From: Bimastos eiseni
Lineage: Eukaryota > Annelida > Clitellata > Crassiclitellata > Lumbricidae
NCBI GenBank assembly: GCA_959347315.1
Contig: OY365810.1
Span: forward strand, 29,845,385-29,909,384
DNA: 64,000 bases
Direction of reading: 5' to 3'
Of this stretch, positions 1 through 32,198 are shown in pieces. The position numbers and the translations under genes were made by a program. The stretch's first letter is position 1; the number at the start of each line of letters is the position of its first letter. The notes below the pieces were generated by a model. That model was not told where the DNA came from. It saw only the letters and a program-made list of their open reading frames with translations, and did not search any database.

Positions 1-1849
1 AGGCTACATTTCTATAACATATGTTATCCAAAAAGCAAATAACACGAATAACTCAGTAGACCTATACAAATCGAAACTCAGATGAATAAGTATTGTCCTA
101 CACATTTACAGTTTTGATGATGTTTAATTTATGATGTCAGCAACTGAAAATCAGCATCGTTAGTGATCAATTACTAAATTATGTGGATTTAAAACTCATA
201 TTGGACAAATATAACTCTGTTTCATGACTTGAACTTGATTCCTCAAAATATCCCATAAATTGCAAATCTACAGGTAAATTTCAGATGTTGTGCTGCATGC
301 TTCATTTTAATCTGTTCATGTTGGCAAAGCCGCTTTGCGACATGACAAAAATTTTTTTTCAAGATTTCATGAAGATATTCTACTACATAAGATGCCACAA
401 CTTTGACAGTTTTTTGGCTAAAAAATCACTTTGTAACCAAGTGAGGCAGAATACAAGAGAGTTTCTTAACAAAACAAAATAAGGCAAGATAAATGCCAGG
501 TCATGTAAATGGCTATTCTCCTGTATAAAATCACAATGTGGTAATTGAATGATGACGAGGTCGAAAAAATAGAATCATGTAACAATCAAATGAAAATTTG
601 TAAAAAGGTTGCATACATCTTCAATACCAAACATGCCCAAGATCAAGGCAGAATAGTCAAAAAGCATAAACTCAAATCAATAATAAATTTTTATACAAAT
701 AAAAATGTAAAAGGCAAACAAACCATCTAAAAAGTCAAATAATTTAATGTAAATGAAGCTGTAAAACTGATTATGTCACATACATACTTTGAAGATCTAT
801 ACTTCATATGAAATTAAGTATATTTGAGAATCAAAATACGTAGTATGCAGTGTCTAATAGCTGTAATGTCATACTATGAGAACCAATATCTGCCCAATAC
901 GTTTCAGAAAATCAGGGTAAATAAGATTGAATTATACCTGAAAGCCTAACTTTGATCGAACAACAATAAAGACACATCAAAGCAGTGAGTACACTTTACT
1001 GAAACGGACCTTCTCCAATACATTACAACAAATGAGTCTTACAAATTGTGAGAACAAATTTCAATAAAATCAATTTCTCATGATAATTACCTAAACAGAC
1101 CTTTCTCATAGAGTTATCTAGATTTAAGAAATTTTGAGGCATGTCATGCAGATTTGCATAAATAGTTTCTACAAAGAATTTGTAGTGACATAAAAATGGG
1201 TTCATATAACAGTGAGAACAACAGGTCCATACAAGAAAAAGCACTGCAAACGCTTCTCTAAAATACATAATGACATGGAGGAAAAAATATGGCAAATTTA
1301 TGCCAGGAATTACTATGCTCATTTTGAGCCTACAGCAGAGAAACTATCATGATTCAATCTACATTTGTATGGTAAGAATTCGTTGTACGTAGAAGTCTCT
1401 TGTAATTATTTCATTACCAAGGAACACAGCTTGCAGAATCAGCCAGCGAATACACACAGACAAAAACTTGTGCACATGTAAATATAGACTAGACTCACAC
1501 AGAGACATGTTTTTTTAGCAAAAAGTATCTGGTGTACGAACTTAAAGCTCCAACAGGAAAGTCCCCAATGCTGGAAGCTTAAAGCTGAAGTATCAAGAGA
1601 CGAGGAGAATTTTAAGTACCAGATCAATATTCACTCTCAGCATTTCTACAAAAAAAATCAAAAATCGTCAGAAATTAAAAAGAATTATCATATTCACATA
1701 ATATCCATTTTGAGTAGATAGAGTAAAATAGTAGAATTGAAATGAAGCTAATAATGGAAGAATAACGATTTCTACAGACAGTATATCATCCACTAACGTT
1801 CCCCTTATTCTCATGACACTTGGTTGAGCACAACTCAAACTGTTCCTAG
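1..1849. other. AT-rich, nothing recognised
   Basis: No coding similarity, TIR pair or tandem array seen. It may hold distal KLC 3'UTR or intergenic DNA. Confidence 0.6.
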
Positions 1850-2236
1850 TAGGGATGAACTGATTTTGAATTTCTTGCTGAGTCAGAGTTTTACAAGCTG
1901 ATATTTGCTGAGTCCAAGTTTAGAATATTTAATAAAAGTCTCATTCTCTTGAGTTTTAGTTTGACAGCTTGCACAACTTGTATAATTGTTTTTGTTTTGC
2001 CTTAGTTTACACTAGGAAGTAGTAACTAGTAAGTACTAATAGTAACAGTGTTTGTGTTTTTCATTAGGTCGATTGTCATTTTGCTAATAAAAAATTCGAT
2101 TTTCGTTTTCAAAGCAGAAAATCGGAAAGATTAAGACCAATTGTGTTTCAGAGTCTGGATTTAAGCAGAGCATTATGAGACTTGGGTCGAGCCGAGTTTT
2201 CAGCTGAGTTTTGAGACAAGTTTCGGTTCATCCCTA
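1850..2236. mobile_element. hAT-like MITE, 387 bp (TIR TAGGGATGAAC)
   Basis: Ends TAGGGATGAAC ... GTTCATCCCTA (11/11 inverted) and is flanked by GTTCCTAG / GTTCTTAG (7 of 8). The interior matches the element at 4320-4750. No coding capacity. Confidence 0.85.
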
Positions 2237-2893
2237 GTTCTTAGATCCTGCTAGGCCACTCAGCAAACTCCAAAATTTAGCTATGTCAATTTTTCTCAGT
2301 CCTCTCCCTTAACATCTGATCCTCCCATTGACCTTAAACAGGCATTATACTCATTTCATGCTTAAGAACATCAGATGATCCTAGTGAACAGAAATCCTTG
2401 AAGCATCAGTGCAGGCAGGCAGTAGAACACCCTGATCCTTGGAGTCTAACAGGCAGTAGCATAACTGCTGGAGCTAAAGTCAAACACTAAGTGCAAAAAT
2501 ATAAGAGACATTTACACTTGGTTTACATCAGTCATTCATTGCTTCGAGAGAAATAGCGACAAAAATATCCAGAAAATTCAATAAAAATATCATCCATTGG
2601 AGATGCTAAGTCAACTCCCATATAATAAGAAAAACCAGAAGCCAGGCAATGAAGAGTATGCAAGTTGAAAGAATACCAAAGAAATCTCTGGGAAGGACTG
2701 ACCTTTGAACTCGTGACGGTGCCATCAGGTCACATATCAGAACACAGCACTACTCATAAATCAGTGCAAACAACTATTAGTTTAAGTGAAGTGGTAACAC
2801 AGGAATGATCAATTCTTCTGGAAATTCCAGTAATGCAAGACCACGGTAGGAAGATACATACAATGTCAACATAGAGGTAACAGTTGAACTGAC
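2237..2893. other. Probable last KLC intron and 3' end
   Basis: Should contain the missing KLC C-terminal exon because exon 14 ends in phase 2. A good minus-strand donor (aaaggtcagt) sits at 2696-2705, but no acceptor with an open frame was found upstream of it. Confidence 0.4.
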
Positions 2894-24035
<21,142 letters not shown>

Positions 24036-24169
24036 CTGAAAAGAAAACAAGACATCTTTATGTGCAAGATGGCCAACTGTTCAGCAGAGGAAAAACTGTT
24101 TGTAGTCGATACAGCAATTAATAGAAAGAAACAGCAAATTATTATTCAGCAACTTACAGTCATCTTATG

Positions 24170-24305
24170 GACTGACTGACTGACTGACACTTTTATTCTG
24201 ACATTCCGACAGGCCAGCTGAATAAATAAATAAAGGGAAGGAGGGAAGGATGGAAGGGAAGAGTAGGGAAGGAAAGGAAGGAAGGAAGGAAGGAAGGAAG
24301 AACTT
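24170..24305 (+). repeat. (GACT)n and (GGAA)n simple repeats
   Basis: Short GACT run near 24170-24190 and a GGAA/AAGG-rich tract at 24235-24302. Confidence 0.9.
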
Positions 24306-24394
24306 AATAATAAATAAAGAATGATCTGCCTATGTCATCGGCCTACAACTGAAGACTGCCACTGATATCTAGAACAAGAGAAAGCTGTTCATTC

Positions 24395-24475
24395 ATTTAA
24401 TATTTATTTTGTATAGCACTCCTCAAGAAGTTTACTAAGATGCGCTCCTAGCCCAACCAAGATGATACAAATCAG
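24395..24475 (-). mobile_element. LINE 3'-end fragment
   Basis: Minus-strand tail of the same family (ggttgggctaggagcgcatc ... cttgaggagtgctata). Diverged. Confidence 0.4.
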
Positions 24476-25248
24476 CCTTAAGCAACTTGAAAACGAAGGT
24501 GCATTACTCCTTGGCAGCAGTTCATAAGCAGTAACTACAGATGAACAACTGCACATTTATTATAACAACGCAATGGTATATTTTCATTCAGAAGCACTGA
24601 AATGGGAATAGATTTGAGAATACAGCTCATAGAAAGAGAAGCATAAGATATAAACACACAGACAGACAGACAGAAACAGGCAGACAGAAGGAGTGACCAA
24701 TGGCGAAATGAATGAGTCTGGCAGTATCTGCTGCAATATATCAGAGAATCTGGAGACGCTCTGTCTGAATCAATACTCCATTAGAGAGAGCGTCGGCCAA
24801 GGCTTCCAGCCAGGCACTGTGGTGGTCTGTCTTCACGAAACTCCTCCATGTCTCGTTGGTTGGTCAATGCTAACCATCAGGAGTTGAATCAAACGATCAG
24901 AGATGACATGATCGTGTCTGAGACAGTCAATGTGGGGCAAAACATTCTAAACAGAAAACCAACTTGACTGGAAAGTACTTCAAACTACTTGCAGCGATGT
25001 CAATCTCTGGCTATCAACTCAAGAACGTAGAAGATTTCAATGCCGTTAATAATAAAATATTGCTTTCAAATTAAGGAAATTTATATATAGTGCCAGCACA
25101 GTAATCAGAGATGCTTGCACTCTCTGTCCTAGTCTGGTCGATGTTAGATTTCATCAACAAGTAAAACAGTCCATAGAAAATAGGAGCATCACCAGTGCAG
25201 TCACCAGGTCAGACTGCATTGTTTATGTCCATTCATTCATGAATTCGT

Positions 25249-25470
25249 TCATAAAATTTGTAAAGCATCTGTTTCAAGATTTCCATTCAGAGGTACTCCT
25301 GATCCAACCCCAGCGGAAAGGCTCAGACTTAAGGCTGTTATAAAATGTGTGAGAAAGATATGATCCCTAGATAGGAGTGGCAACTCCAGGGAGTCCCAAA
25401 CAAACAGGGACCAATGACAGAAACTACCCAGGTGCTCATCATGCGCTGATAGACCTCTGTCCATGGGTGG
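25249..25470 (-). mobile_element. LINE 3'-end fragment
   Basis: Minus strand shows ggttggatcaggagtacctc ... ttgaaacagatgctttacaa, a diverged copy of the 3' tail, followed upstream by unassigned repeat sequence up to the MITE at 25478. Confidence 0.45.
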
Positions 25471-25477
25471 TACCCAC

Positions 25478-25636
25478 CAGGGCCGTACGGACCTGCTGGC
25501 CCAGGGCGCAAATGTGGAAAGAGCACAAATTTCAGGATGGAATAACTTATTATTCCATAAAATGCACTATTTTCAAAATGTGGGGCACCAGATTGATGCT
25601 AGGCACAGGGCGAAACTATAGCTCGGTACGGCCCTG
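25478..25636. mobile_element. hAT-like MITE, 159 bp (TIR CAGGGCCGTAC)
   Basis: Ends CAGGGCCGTAC ... GTACGGCCCTG (11/11) with flanks GTACCCAC / GTACCCGT (6/8). CAGGG ends and 8-bp duplications are typical of hAT transposons. Confidence 0.82.
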
Positions 25637-25845
25637 GTACCCGTGTCCAGTTGGTCTCTTCGTTTGCCTCATTGAACCTCTTGAAAGATCGGAAATCATA
25701 GCTTGCAACCAACACCTTCTTGATTGAATTCTCTCCAAAACTGAGGTGTGAATCATATTGCCAATCACTGTGACCATCACTGTGATAAAACAGAAGACTG
25801 TAGAAACCCACTTCAATACAGCAACAAAATATAATTACTCAATGT

Positions 25846-26138
25846 TGAGGCTGTCAAAAAATGTTGAAATGATGACCAGGGTACCTGTCGACCCGCGCGG
25901 TTGGTTACACGATCGCGCGGATATTTTGTTAGGAAATGTACAAAATTGTGCATTCTTACGGAATGTTGGGTACCCGAGGATCGATTTCATTGCCTGGGCA
26001 GTCAGCCAATATGGCCAACGGAATATTTCTGGCATATGTTCCGGTGAAATCGCGCAATTTTATGGAATTTCGGGTACCTGAAAACCGATTTCATTACCTG
26101 GGTAGTCAGCTTCGGTCGGGTACCCATTGATAGCCTTA
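25846..26138. mobile_element. hAT-like MITE, 293 bp, perfect TSD
   Basis: Ends TGAGGCTGTCAA ... TTGATAGCCTTA and is flanked by a perfect duplication CTCAATGT (25838-25845, 26139-26146). The interior contains two related sub-blocks (cgatttcattgcctgggcag / cgatttcattacctgggtag). Full-length relative of 21276-21394. Confidence 0.92.
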
Positions 26139-27285
26139 CTCAATGTTTACATGGCTGGGAATTGAAAGGTTTCAGATATACTTAGACCTAAATTCTTTAT
26201 TAATAATCACATGGTTGACTCATGAGCCAGTCACTTTGCTCATCTAAGGGTTCCAGTACAAACTTCCCATTGCCAATGTTAGAGAGCAGATATTTTAACA
26301 GTGTATAATTACATTTCTATTTTAAAGAGTATTATCTCATAAAAATGGTCTCAACCTTGACTAACACCTAAGTCGGATTTTTCCTGTGGAAAGTACAAAA
26401 AACCACAACAGACCCATATGAATTTCAGAGTAAATTTTCAATATTTCTTATATAGATGCAAATAAGTGACTAACTCTTTTGCAATAATGACCAACCTATG
26501 AGTACTAATAGCTACTGCAACAGCAGCAGACTTCATCGAATGATAGCTACTCGTGTTTTTCAGGTGTTCTGCTAATAATACATTTTCCGCTCTGCAAATA
26601 GAATGTCAGCAGGCATTAATGCCTGTTCAAGGCACATTAAAGTAAGATATATGCTGACAGCGACCTGCATTGATGTTCACATCATTCATTTAAGACCTAA
26701 TCATGGGCCTCAATCTCCTGCAAGACAAATACCCATTGCCTCTGTCTAATGGACAAGTATTTCACCTCCTTAAAATCAATGTCTGATATAATCCTTCCAA
26801 TGAACCTTCCTGCATCATGTGGCACTCCTCCCCAATTTTAAAGTTGTTCCTTGTACTAATATATTTGTAATTAATTATTCATGATCAAGAGGTTGCAACT
26901 GCTATTTATGCCTCCCATAGCATAGCAGCAGCAGCGCCACCAATGGTAAATTATTCTTGTCTTGTATAATGACACTTGCATGAAGACAGGCTTTAACGCT
27001 TCCCTGGTTAACAAATGCTTTTGTGAAGCCAAGAGAAATTGAGACAGTTGGCACAGGTGCAATCTATTCAGGTGTGGCAGAAACACAGGTGAAGTCCAGC
27101 AATACCTGGCAGGTATGGAAGAATAATTGCTGTGACAGGAGGCTGGCTGTCAAATGTTGGAATAATAACACAAACTCTACGAATCACAAGACATAAGACT
27201 TACTAATCAGTAATCAATGGACATGGCTAAGCAATAAATTCATTTTGAGGATACAACTCAATACATGTACAGGCACACACACAGT
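26139..27285. other. Intergenic, nothing recognised
   Basis: Between two MITE clusters; AT-rich with no coding signal. Confidence 0.6.
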
Positions 27286-27552
27286 CAGTGGTTAAATTTC
27301 TCATCCATGGGTGCCCTAATCACCAAATATTTATAAAAGCCTAAGTCAGGCTAAGTGACAAATCAATAACTGATATAATTGCTATCTGTGATTTGGATGA
27401 GCATAAAATGTGTGAAACAAGGTTTGTATGGTTAATTATTGAAACAAAACATTTATGTGGCAGATGTCATCTGTTGGGTGGAGGATTTCAATCTCATGGT
27501 TGGAGGTGAATCTCAAATTCGAAATATATGATAGAGTTGAAATAATCCTCTG
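27286..27552. mobile_element. hAT-like MITE, 267 bp (TIR CAGTGGTTAAATT)
   Basis: Starts CAGTGGTTAAATTTC and ends with the diverged inverse GAAATAATCCTCTG. Flanks CACACAGT / GACACTGT (6/8). Homologous throughout to 27839-28111 (gcctaagtcaggctaagtg, gatgagcataaa). Confidence 0.72.
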
Positions 27553-27838
27553 GACACTGTTGCAACAGGGCATGTTGTACATTCTACAGCTACTAGCAAC
27601 AACTACAACAGCTTATCATTGCAGGACCTGATTGAACGATTGATTGCTAAGTATTTCTGTTGCCCCCTTTGCATGCTCAGAGAAATTGGATTAATAAAAC
27701 CGGACAGGCAAAAGTATGTATAGGCCAAACGTACATGTACATCAGTAAATAGGCATCTAAACACAGTGCCTTTCCAGTATCTGGGAAAGGCATTTTGATT
27801 TCCATGGATCAACTATAACCTCTATAAAAATTTAACAT

Positions 27839-28111
27839 CAGAGGTTAAATTTCTTATCTAAAGGTGCCGGATCTCTACATATTTAAAAATTAAAAACATG
27901 AGCCTAAGTCAGGCTAAGTGGCAAATCTGCAACATACATAAACACAATTTGCTATTCAGATGAGCATAAATTGTGTGAAACAAGGTGTGAATGGTTGACT
28001 TTTGAAAGAAACAATGTATTTAGGAAATTTTGGGCGGCGGATCTCATGGTTGAGGTGGTGGATCTCAAATCTGAGGTTCATGATCTCAGATCCAGCTGAA
28101 TTTAACCACTG
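27839..28111. mobile_element. hAT-like MITE, 273 bp, second copy
   Basis: Starts CAGAGGTTAAATTTC and ends GAATTTAACCACTG. The flanks TTTAACAT and CTTAACAT match at 7 of 8, but the right one is offset by three bases. Confidence 0.75.
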
Positions 28112-28404
28112 GAACTTAACATGAATACTAAATCCAATCTAATCTAACAACTACAATTGTGCTGCTATCATCATAATGTCCAATACATCTTAAAGCATCT
28201 ATTAGTTGTAAGTAATTGAAGGTCAATTCAGGTCAAATTGAAGCGAAAAAACATAATCCATTATATCAGGAAACAAGAAGACAGACAATGACGGTTAAAC
28301 GAGTTGAAAGAAAACAGTCTCAAGTTAGGACCTAAATGATATTGAAAAAAACCAACAGAGTGAACTGAACTAGGAGGGAAATCCCAGCCTAACATGAACA
28401 ATAT

Positions 28405-28665
28405 AATAATAATAATTATAATAATAATAATAATAAAAACAAAAACTCAGTGGCATTTAGGAGGTCCTTTGAGCAGCACGTTGGGGACGAGAACCTTTGA
28501 CACAGTTTTTAGCTTTATTTTCATTGAGCCTGAGGGATCATTTCTACCTTAGGCAAAAAATAGCAATAATAATAATAATAGTAATAACAATGATGATGAT
28601 GATTTTTTTTTATTATTAAGTCAAGGTTGGCATATACCGCAACCTAGTTACAAGATATTTGATGC

Positions 28666-28703
<38 letters not shown>

Positions 28704-28705
28704 TA
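28405..28705 (+). repeat. Clustered (TAA)n microsatellites
   Basis: Three TAA-rich runs (about 28405-28435, 28565-28600, 28668-28702), possibly tails of decayed LINEs. Confidence 0.85.
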
Positions 28706-29699
28706 AACAAGCAGAAATTCCAGTCATGAAGTCAAGTTCTCCTGTAATACTAACTATGCTCATTTCATTTAAGTAAATTGTGCTACAAGATCATTGTCCA
28801 TCCTAAGACGGCTTAAAACAATTTGAAAATCGTTTTTCAGATATGAGTGTAATTAATTATTTACAAAGTCTATCCAAGATCGAGCAGCAGTCACCTTACT
28901 GTTGAATGCAGGTTATTTTAAATGGAAAACACACTTCAAAAAGTTCAGATATTTAATCATCTTAGGACAGGCAAACATCTAGTACGTACTACTTATATAA
29001 AAGTATACATCAACCCTCTAAGTTCTGTCACACATTTAAAATAACACTAATATATAAATATATGGTCTCATGCGAACCTCTTAAGATCAGAAACAGCCAT
29101 ACAGCAACATTAATTGAATATTATTAATAACAATAATAATAGTAATAATAGTAATAATAATAAAATGATTTGTATGGTGAATTGGTGCAGTCGAGGCCAA
29201 GAAATTGGGTGAGGTTCTTAAACCAGTTGCATAAAACAAGAAAAACCATTGAAAATTTGGACCATTACCACTTAAAGAAGCTAAAATAATTCACCTTATC
29301 TAAAAATGCACCTGTTCATATATATATTTATATCTGCTAGACAGTCAATTCTTGAAGTCTTTGATGTAGAAATGTCCTCCTACAAAATTCGGCGATGCAC
29401 ATAGAATCATAGAAAAGAGGCATACACAAGAAATAATTATCATCACCCCAAACAGACCCAGATGTCAAGAAAGAAGTGACAATAGCCAAATCAGAAAATA
29501 ATCAAACATTTGGAAATACAGATACATTCAAAACATGGCTCATAAATTGCTGCTCTTTCCATGTTTGGCAGATAAATATTTTAGTACGTCCACCATAATT
29601 ATTCATTTAAAAACCTGAGCAATCTGTTATGGAAACCTTCCTCACCAGACCTCTTGTAACCCAGACAGTCTACTGCACTTATCTGACCTATTTCCTCAC
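28706..29699. other. Intergenic, simple repeats only
   Basis: Short TAA/AAT runs near 29110-29165; otherwise unremarkable. Confidence 0.6.
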
Positions 29700-30500
29700 T
29701 CTCTAAGACTCATCATTAAATATCTCTGCAAATGCCTCACAGTCTTAGAATTCTATAAACATCAACATTCAATAACGCGGCTTTAACACCACACAAACGC
29801 CGGCAATATGAGCTTTAAAGCTTAAGAATTCTTCGGCAACACACGCTTCCAACTGCTAGCTTACATACGCTAGAAGGCATAATGGTAGAGATGTTGATGA
29901 AAAACAACAGTGATGATATTGGGCCGATGAATATCATCACACCTTCCTCTGTAACCACAACTCAGGTTACTCACTGTGACTCACGGCTTATAATCCCATA
30001 GCTATGTAGAATCCAGCAACACGGATTTAAGATCTATCGCGATTCATCAGTTGATGACGCATTTCAAACTACCCACGATACGGCGCCATTCAACTGACTG
30101 AATTAGACCCATACATCAAAAAACCCGACCTCTAAAACTAGTTTCACAATTTCATTTGGCAAAACCATCTACCTCACTAACATTCTTTACGAGCAGAATT
30201 ATACTTGCGTGGTGTTCATGCGTTAGCGATAAAATGACGTCAGTAGCTTACATCGAGTCTACGTGATATACTAGCACTGGCATCGGTCGCTTGCTGATGC
30301 TAAGCTTCCAATATAAACACCACCATCTAGGCTAAGAAAGGTCTACACATTGCATAGTAGCACGGACAGAATTGTCATCGAAGAATTAAAGTTGCATAAT
30401 TATCAAAGCATATTTTGAATAAAAAGCGCCACTAACCGGCTTTTGACGAACAATCATTCAGTAATCGTCAGCTGAGCTGCGTCGCCTGCTCTCCGTCTTG
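29700..30500 (-). promoter_or_regulatory. Candidate KLC promoter / non-coding 5' exon region
   Basis: CpG dinucleotides are visibly denser here than in the flanking AT-rich DNA. The region contains a perfect CRE (TGACGTCA, 30235-30242) and minus-strand donor-like sites (gtgagt near 29970, gtatgt near 29868). KLC exon 1 begins with an acceptor, so a 5' non-coding exon must lie upstream, and this is the likeliest place. No transcript evidence is available. Confidence 0.35.
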
Positions 30501-32009
30501 ATCGTTAATGGGCTGTTCTCTGTTGCTACTAATATTATATATCAGATCGCGCAGTTTCAATGTTTGGGCTATTCAGAGCAGCATCTGTTTGTTTAACCTA
30601 GCAGCTGTCCTGTCGTCTTCTCTTGATTTTGACCCTCTGAAAACCGAACTTGGGACCTCCTTTGACTCTAATATTCGAAAAAACCTCTGAGTTGACAGCA
30701 CTGATCTTCTTAATATACTTTATGTATTTATGCTTGACAGTGCTTGTAAATAGGCCAGTGCCATGCGCTTTGCTTCGAGTGGTGCTTTATAAGTTTCCAG
30801 CTTACTTCAAGAACCTATATAGATTTATTGCGGTCACCTTATGTCTGGATGGGCTGCCTACGAAGCATATCAAGCACTATTAAAATTGACCTTGACCGCA
30901 ACTCATTAGCACGAAGGTCGTTCACACTACACTGACTATATGCTGTGGCCACTGTTCTTGCTATCGCTGTTCTTATGATCTAGCTGTTGTGCAGCCTAGA
31001 GCAATATATAAGCAATATATTACGTATTGTTACATGTAGATGGCTTCAGAATAGCTTGATCTTACTGACTTTCTTGCAGTCTAAAGCTGCTACCCTATAA
31101 TGCCACGGTAATAATGCTGGAGGCGCCTGTGAATAAGCTGGTCTCCTCCACTTCGCTTTTTTTGTGCTGTAGAAATGCCGGGTTAACGATTTACGATCAA
31201 TCTAGGGTCGGCTACCATACAAAATTCCACAGCAAATTCGAGAAGATACGGACACAGCCTACAGTGGAAATAAGCAAGGGAAAGCCGAGCTAGAAGAATT
31301 CCTAGAGGAATTCATAAGCCATGGAAAAGGGGGTTAGTTGAATTACAGAGGAAATTAGTAAAGGAAAGATGAGTTACAGGAATTTCAAGTCAGCAAAGAT
31401 TGAAGAGAGAGAATGACTTAGATGTAGTCCTATATAATTATGTGCAATTATTAACCCACATCTTTTTGCTTTGCTTTTGACATATGTAAAATGCCACAGG
31501 AAAATGCAAGAGAGGATAGCAATTATAGGCAGAGGCATTCCAAAACAGAGAACTACAGAGATGGAAACTAAACAGAATTCTAAAGAAAAGAATGATAAAG
31601 ACACTGATGTAGAGTATGAGGCTGTAGGAGCATAAACTTGGACCATGAGAAAAACAGACATAAGACAACTGAAGGCTTTCGAAATGTGGACACAGAGAAA
31701 AACCATTGGGCAGAACGTAAAACTAATGACCTGCCCTAATTCAAAGAAATACCGGCATATACTGTATGTTACAGAATATGCTTTCCCTGAGTTTTAATAC
31801 TAAATTTACTACCTTTAATTAATAAAACTCTATGAAATATAAATAGCCAGCATGAATATCACAATGTAACTTTAATTAGATATACATCATTCATTCAACA
31901 AAATGATGGACAAGAGGAAACATAATCAGATATTATACAGCTTGAAGTTCATATTCATCAGTCAAACGAAGGACAAGAAAACATAACAATTTTGTAGACA
32001 GACGAATTA
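30501..32009. other. CDC23 3' flank, nothing recognised
   Basis: ORFs of 60-110 codons on either strand lack any family resemblance. Confidence 0.6.
31871..31876 (-). terminator. Candidate CDC23 poly(A) signal (ATTAAA)
   Basis: ATTAAA on the minus strand about 135 bases past the CDC23 stop. No AATAAA occurs nearer. AT-rich sequence makes chance hits likely. Confidence 0.3.
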
Positions 32010-32198
32010 TCAAGACGAGAATGTTCGTGACGTCATAGAAAACTGTGGCGTACTCTGTGAATCAATTGCGCTCTGACCTAAATCCATATCATCTCTAGCA
32101 CCTCTCTGCTCATAAGGAAGACCCTTTAAACTTGGAGCACTCTCTAGAATGCGCAACTGTGAAATCTGTCGTAGTAGTGCCTTTCCTTCTTCTTGCGT
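32010..32198 (-). CDS. CDC23: CDC23 exon 14 (stop codon)
   Basis: Codes [20 protein letters not shown] and a variable tail ending SRTFSS then stop. [10 protein letters not shown] is the conserved C-terminal motif of APC8. A minus-strand ATTAAA poly(A)-like signal lies about 135 bases downstream (31871-31876). Confidence 0.95.
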   Translation of the reverse strand, partial: TQEEGKALLRQISQLRILESAPSLKGLPYEQRGARDDMDLGQSAIDSQSTPQFSMTSRTFSS

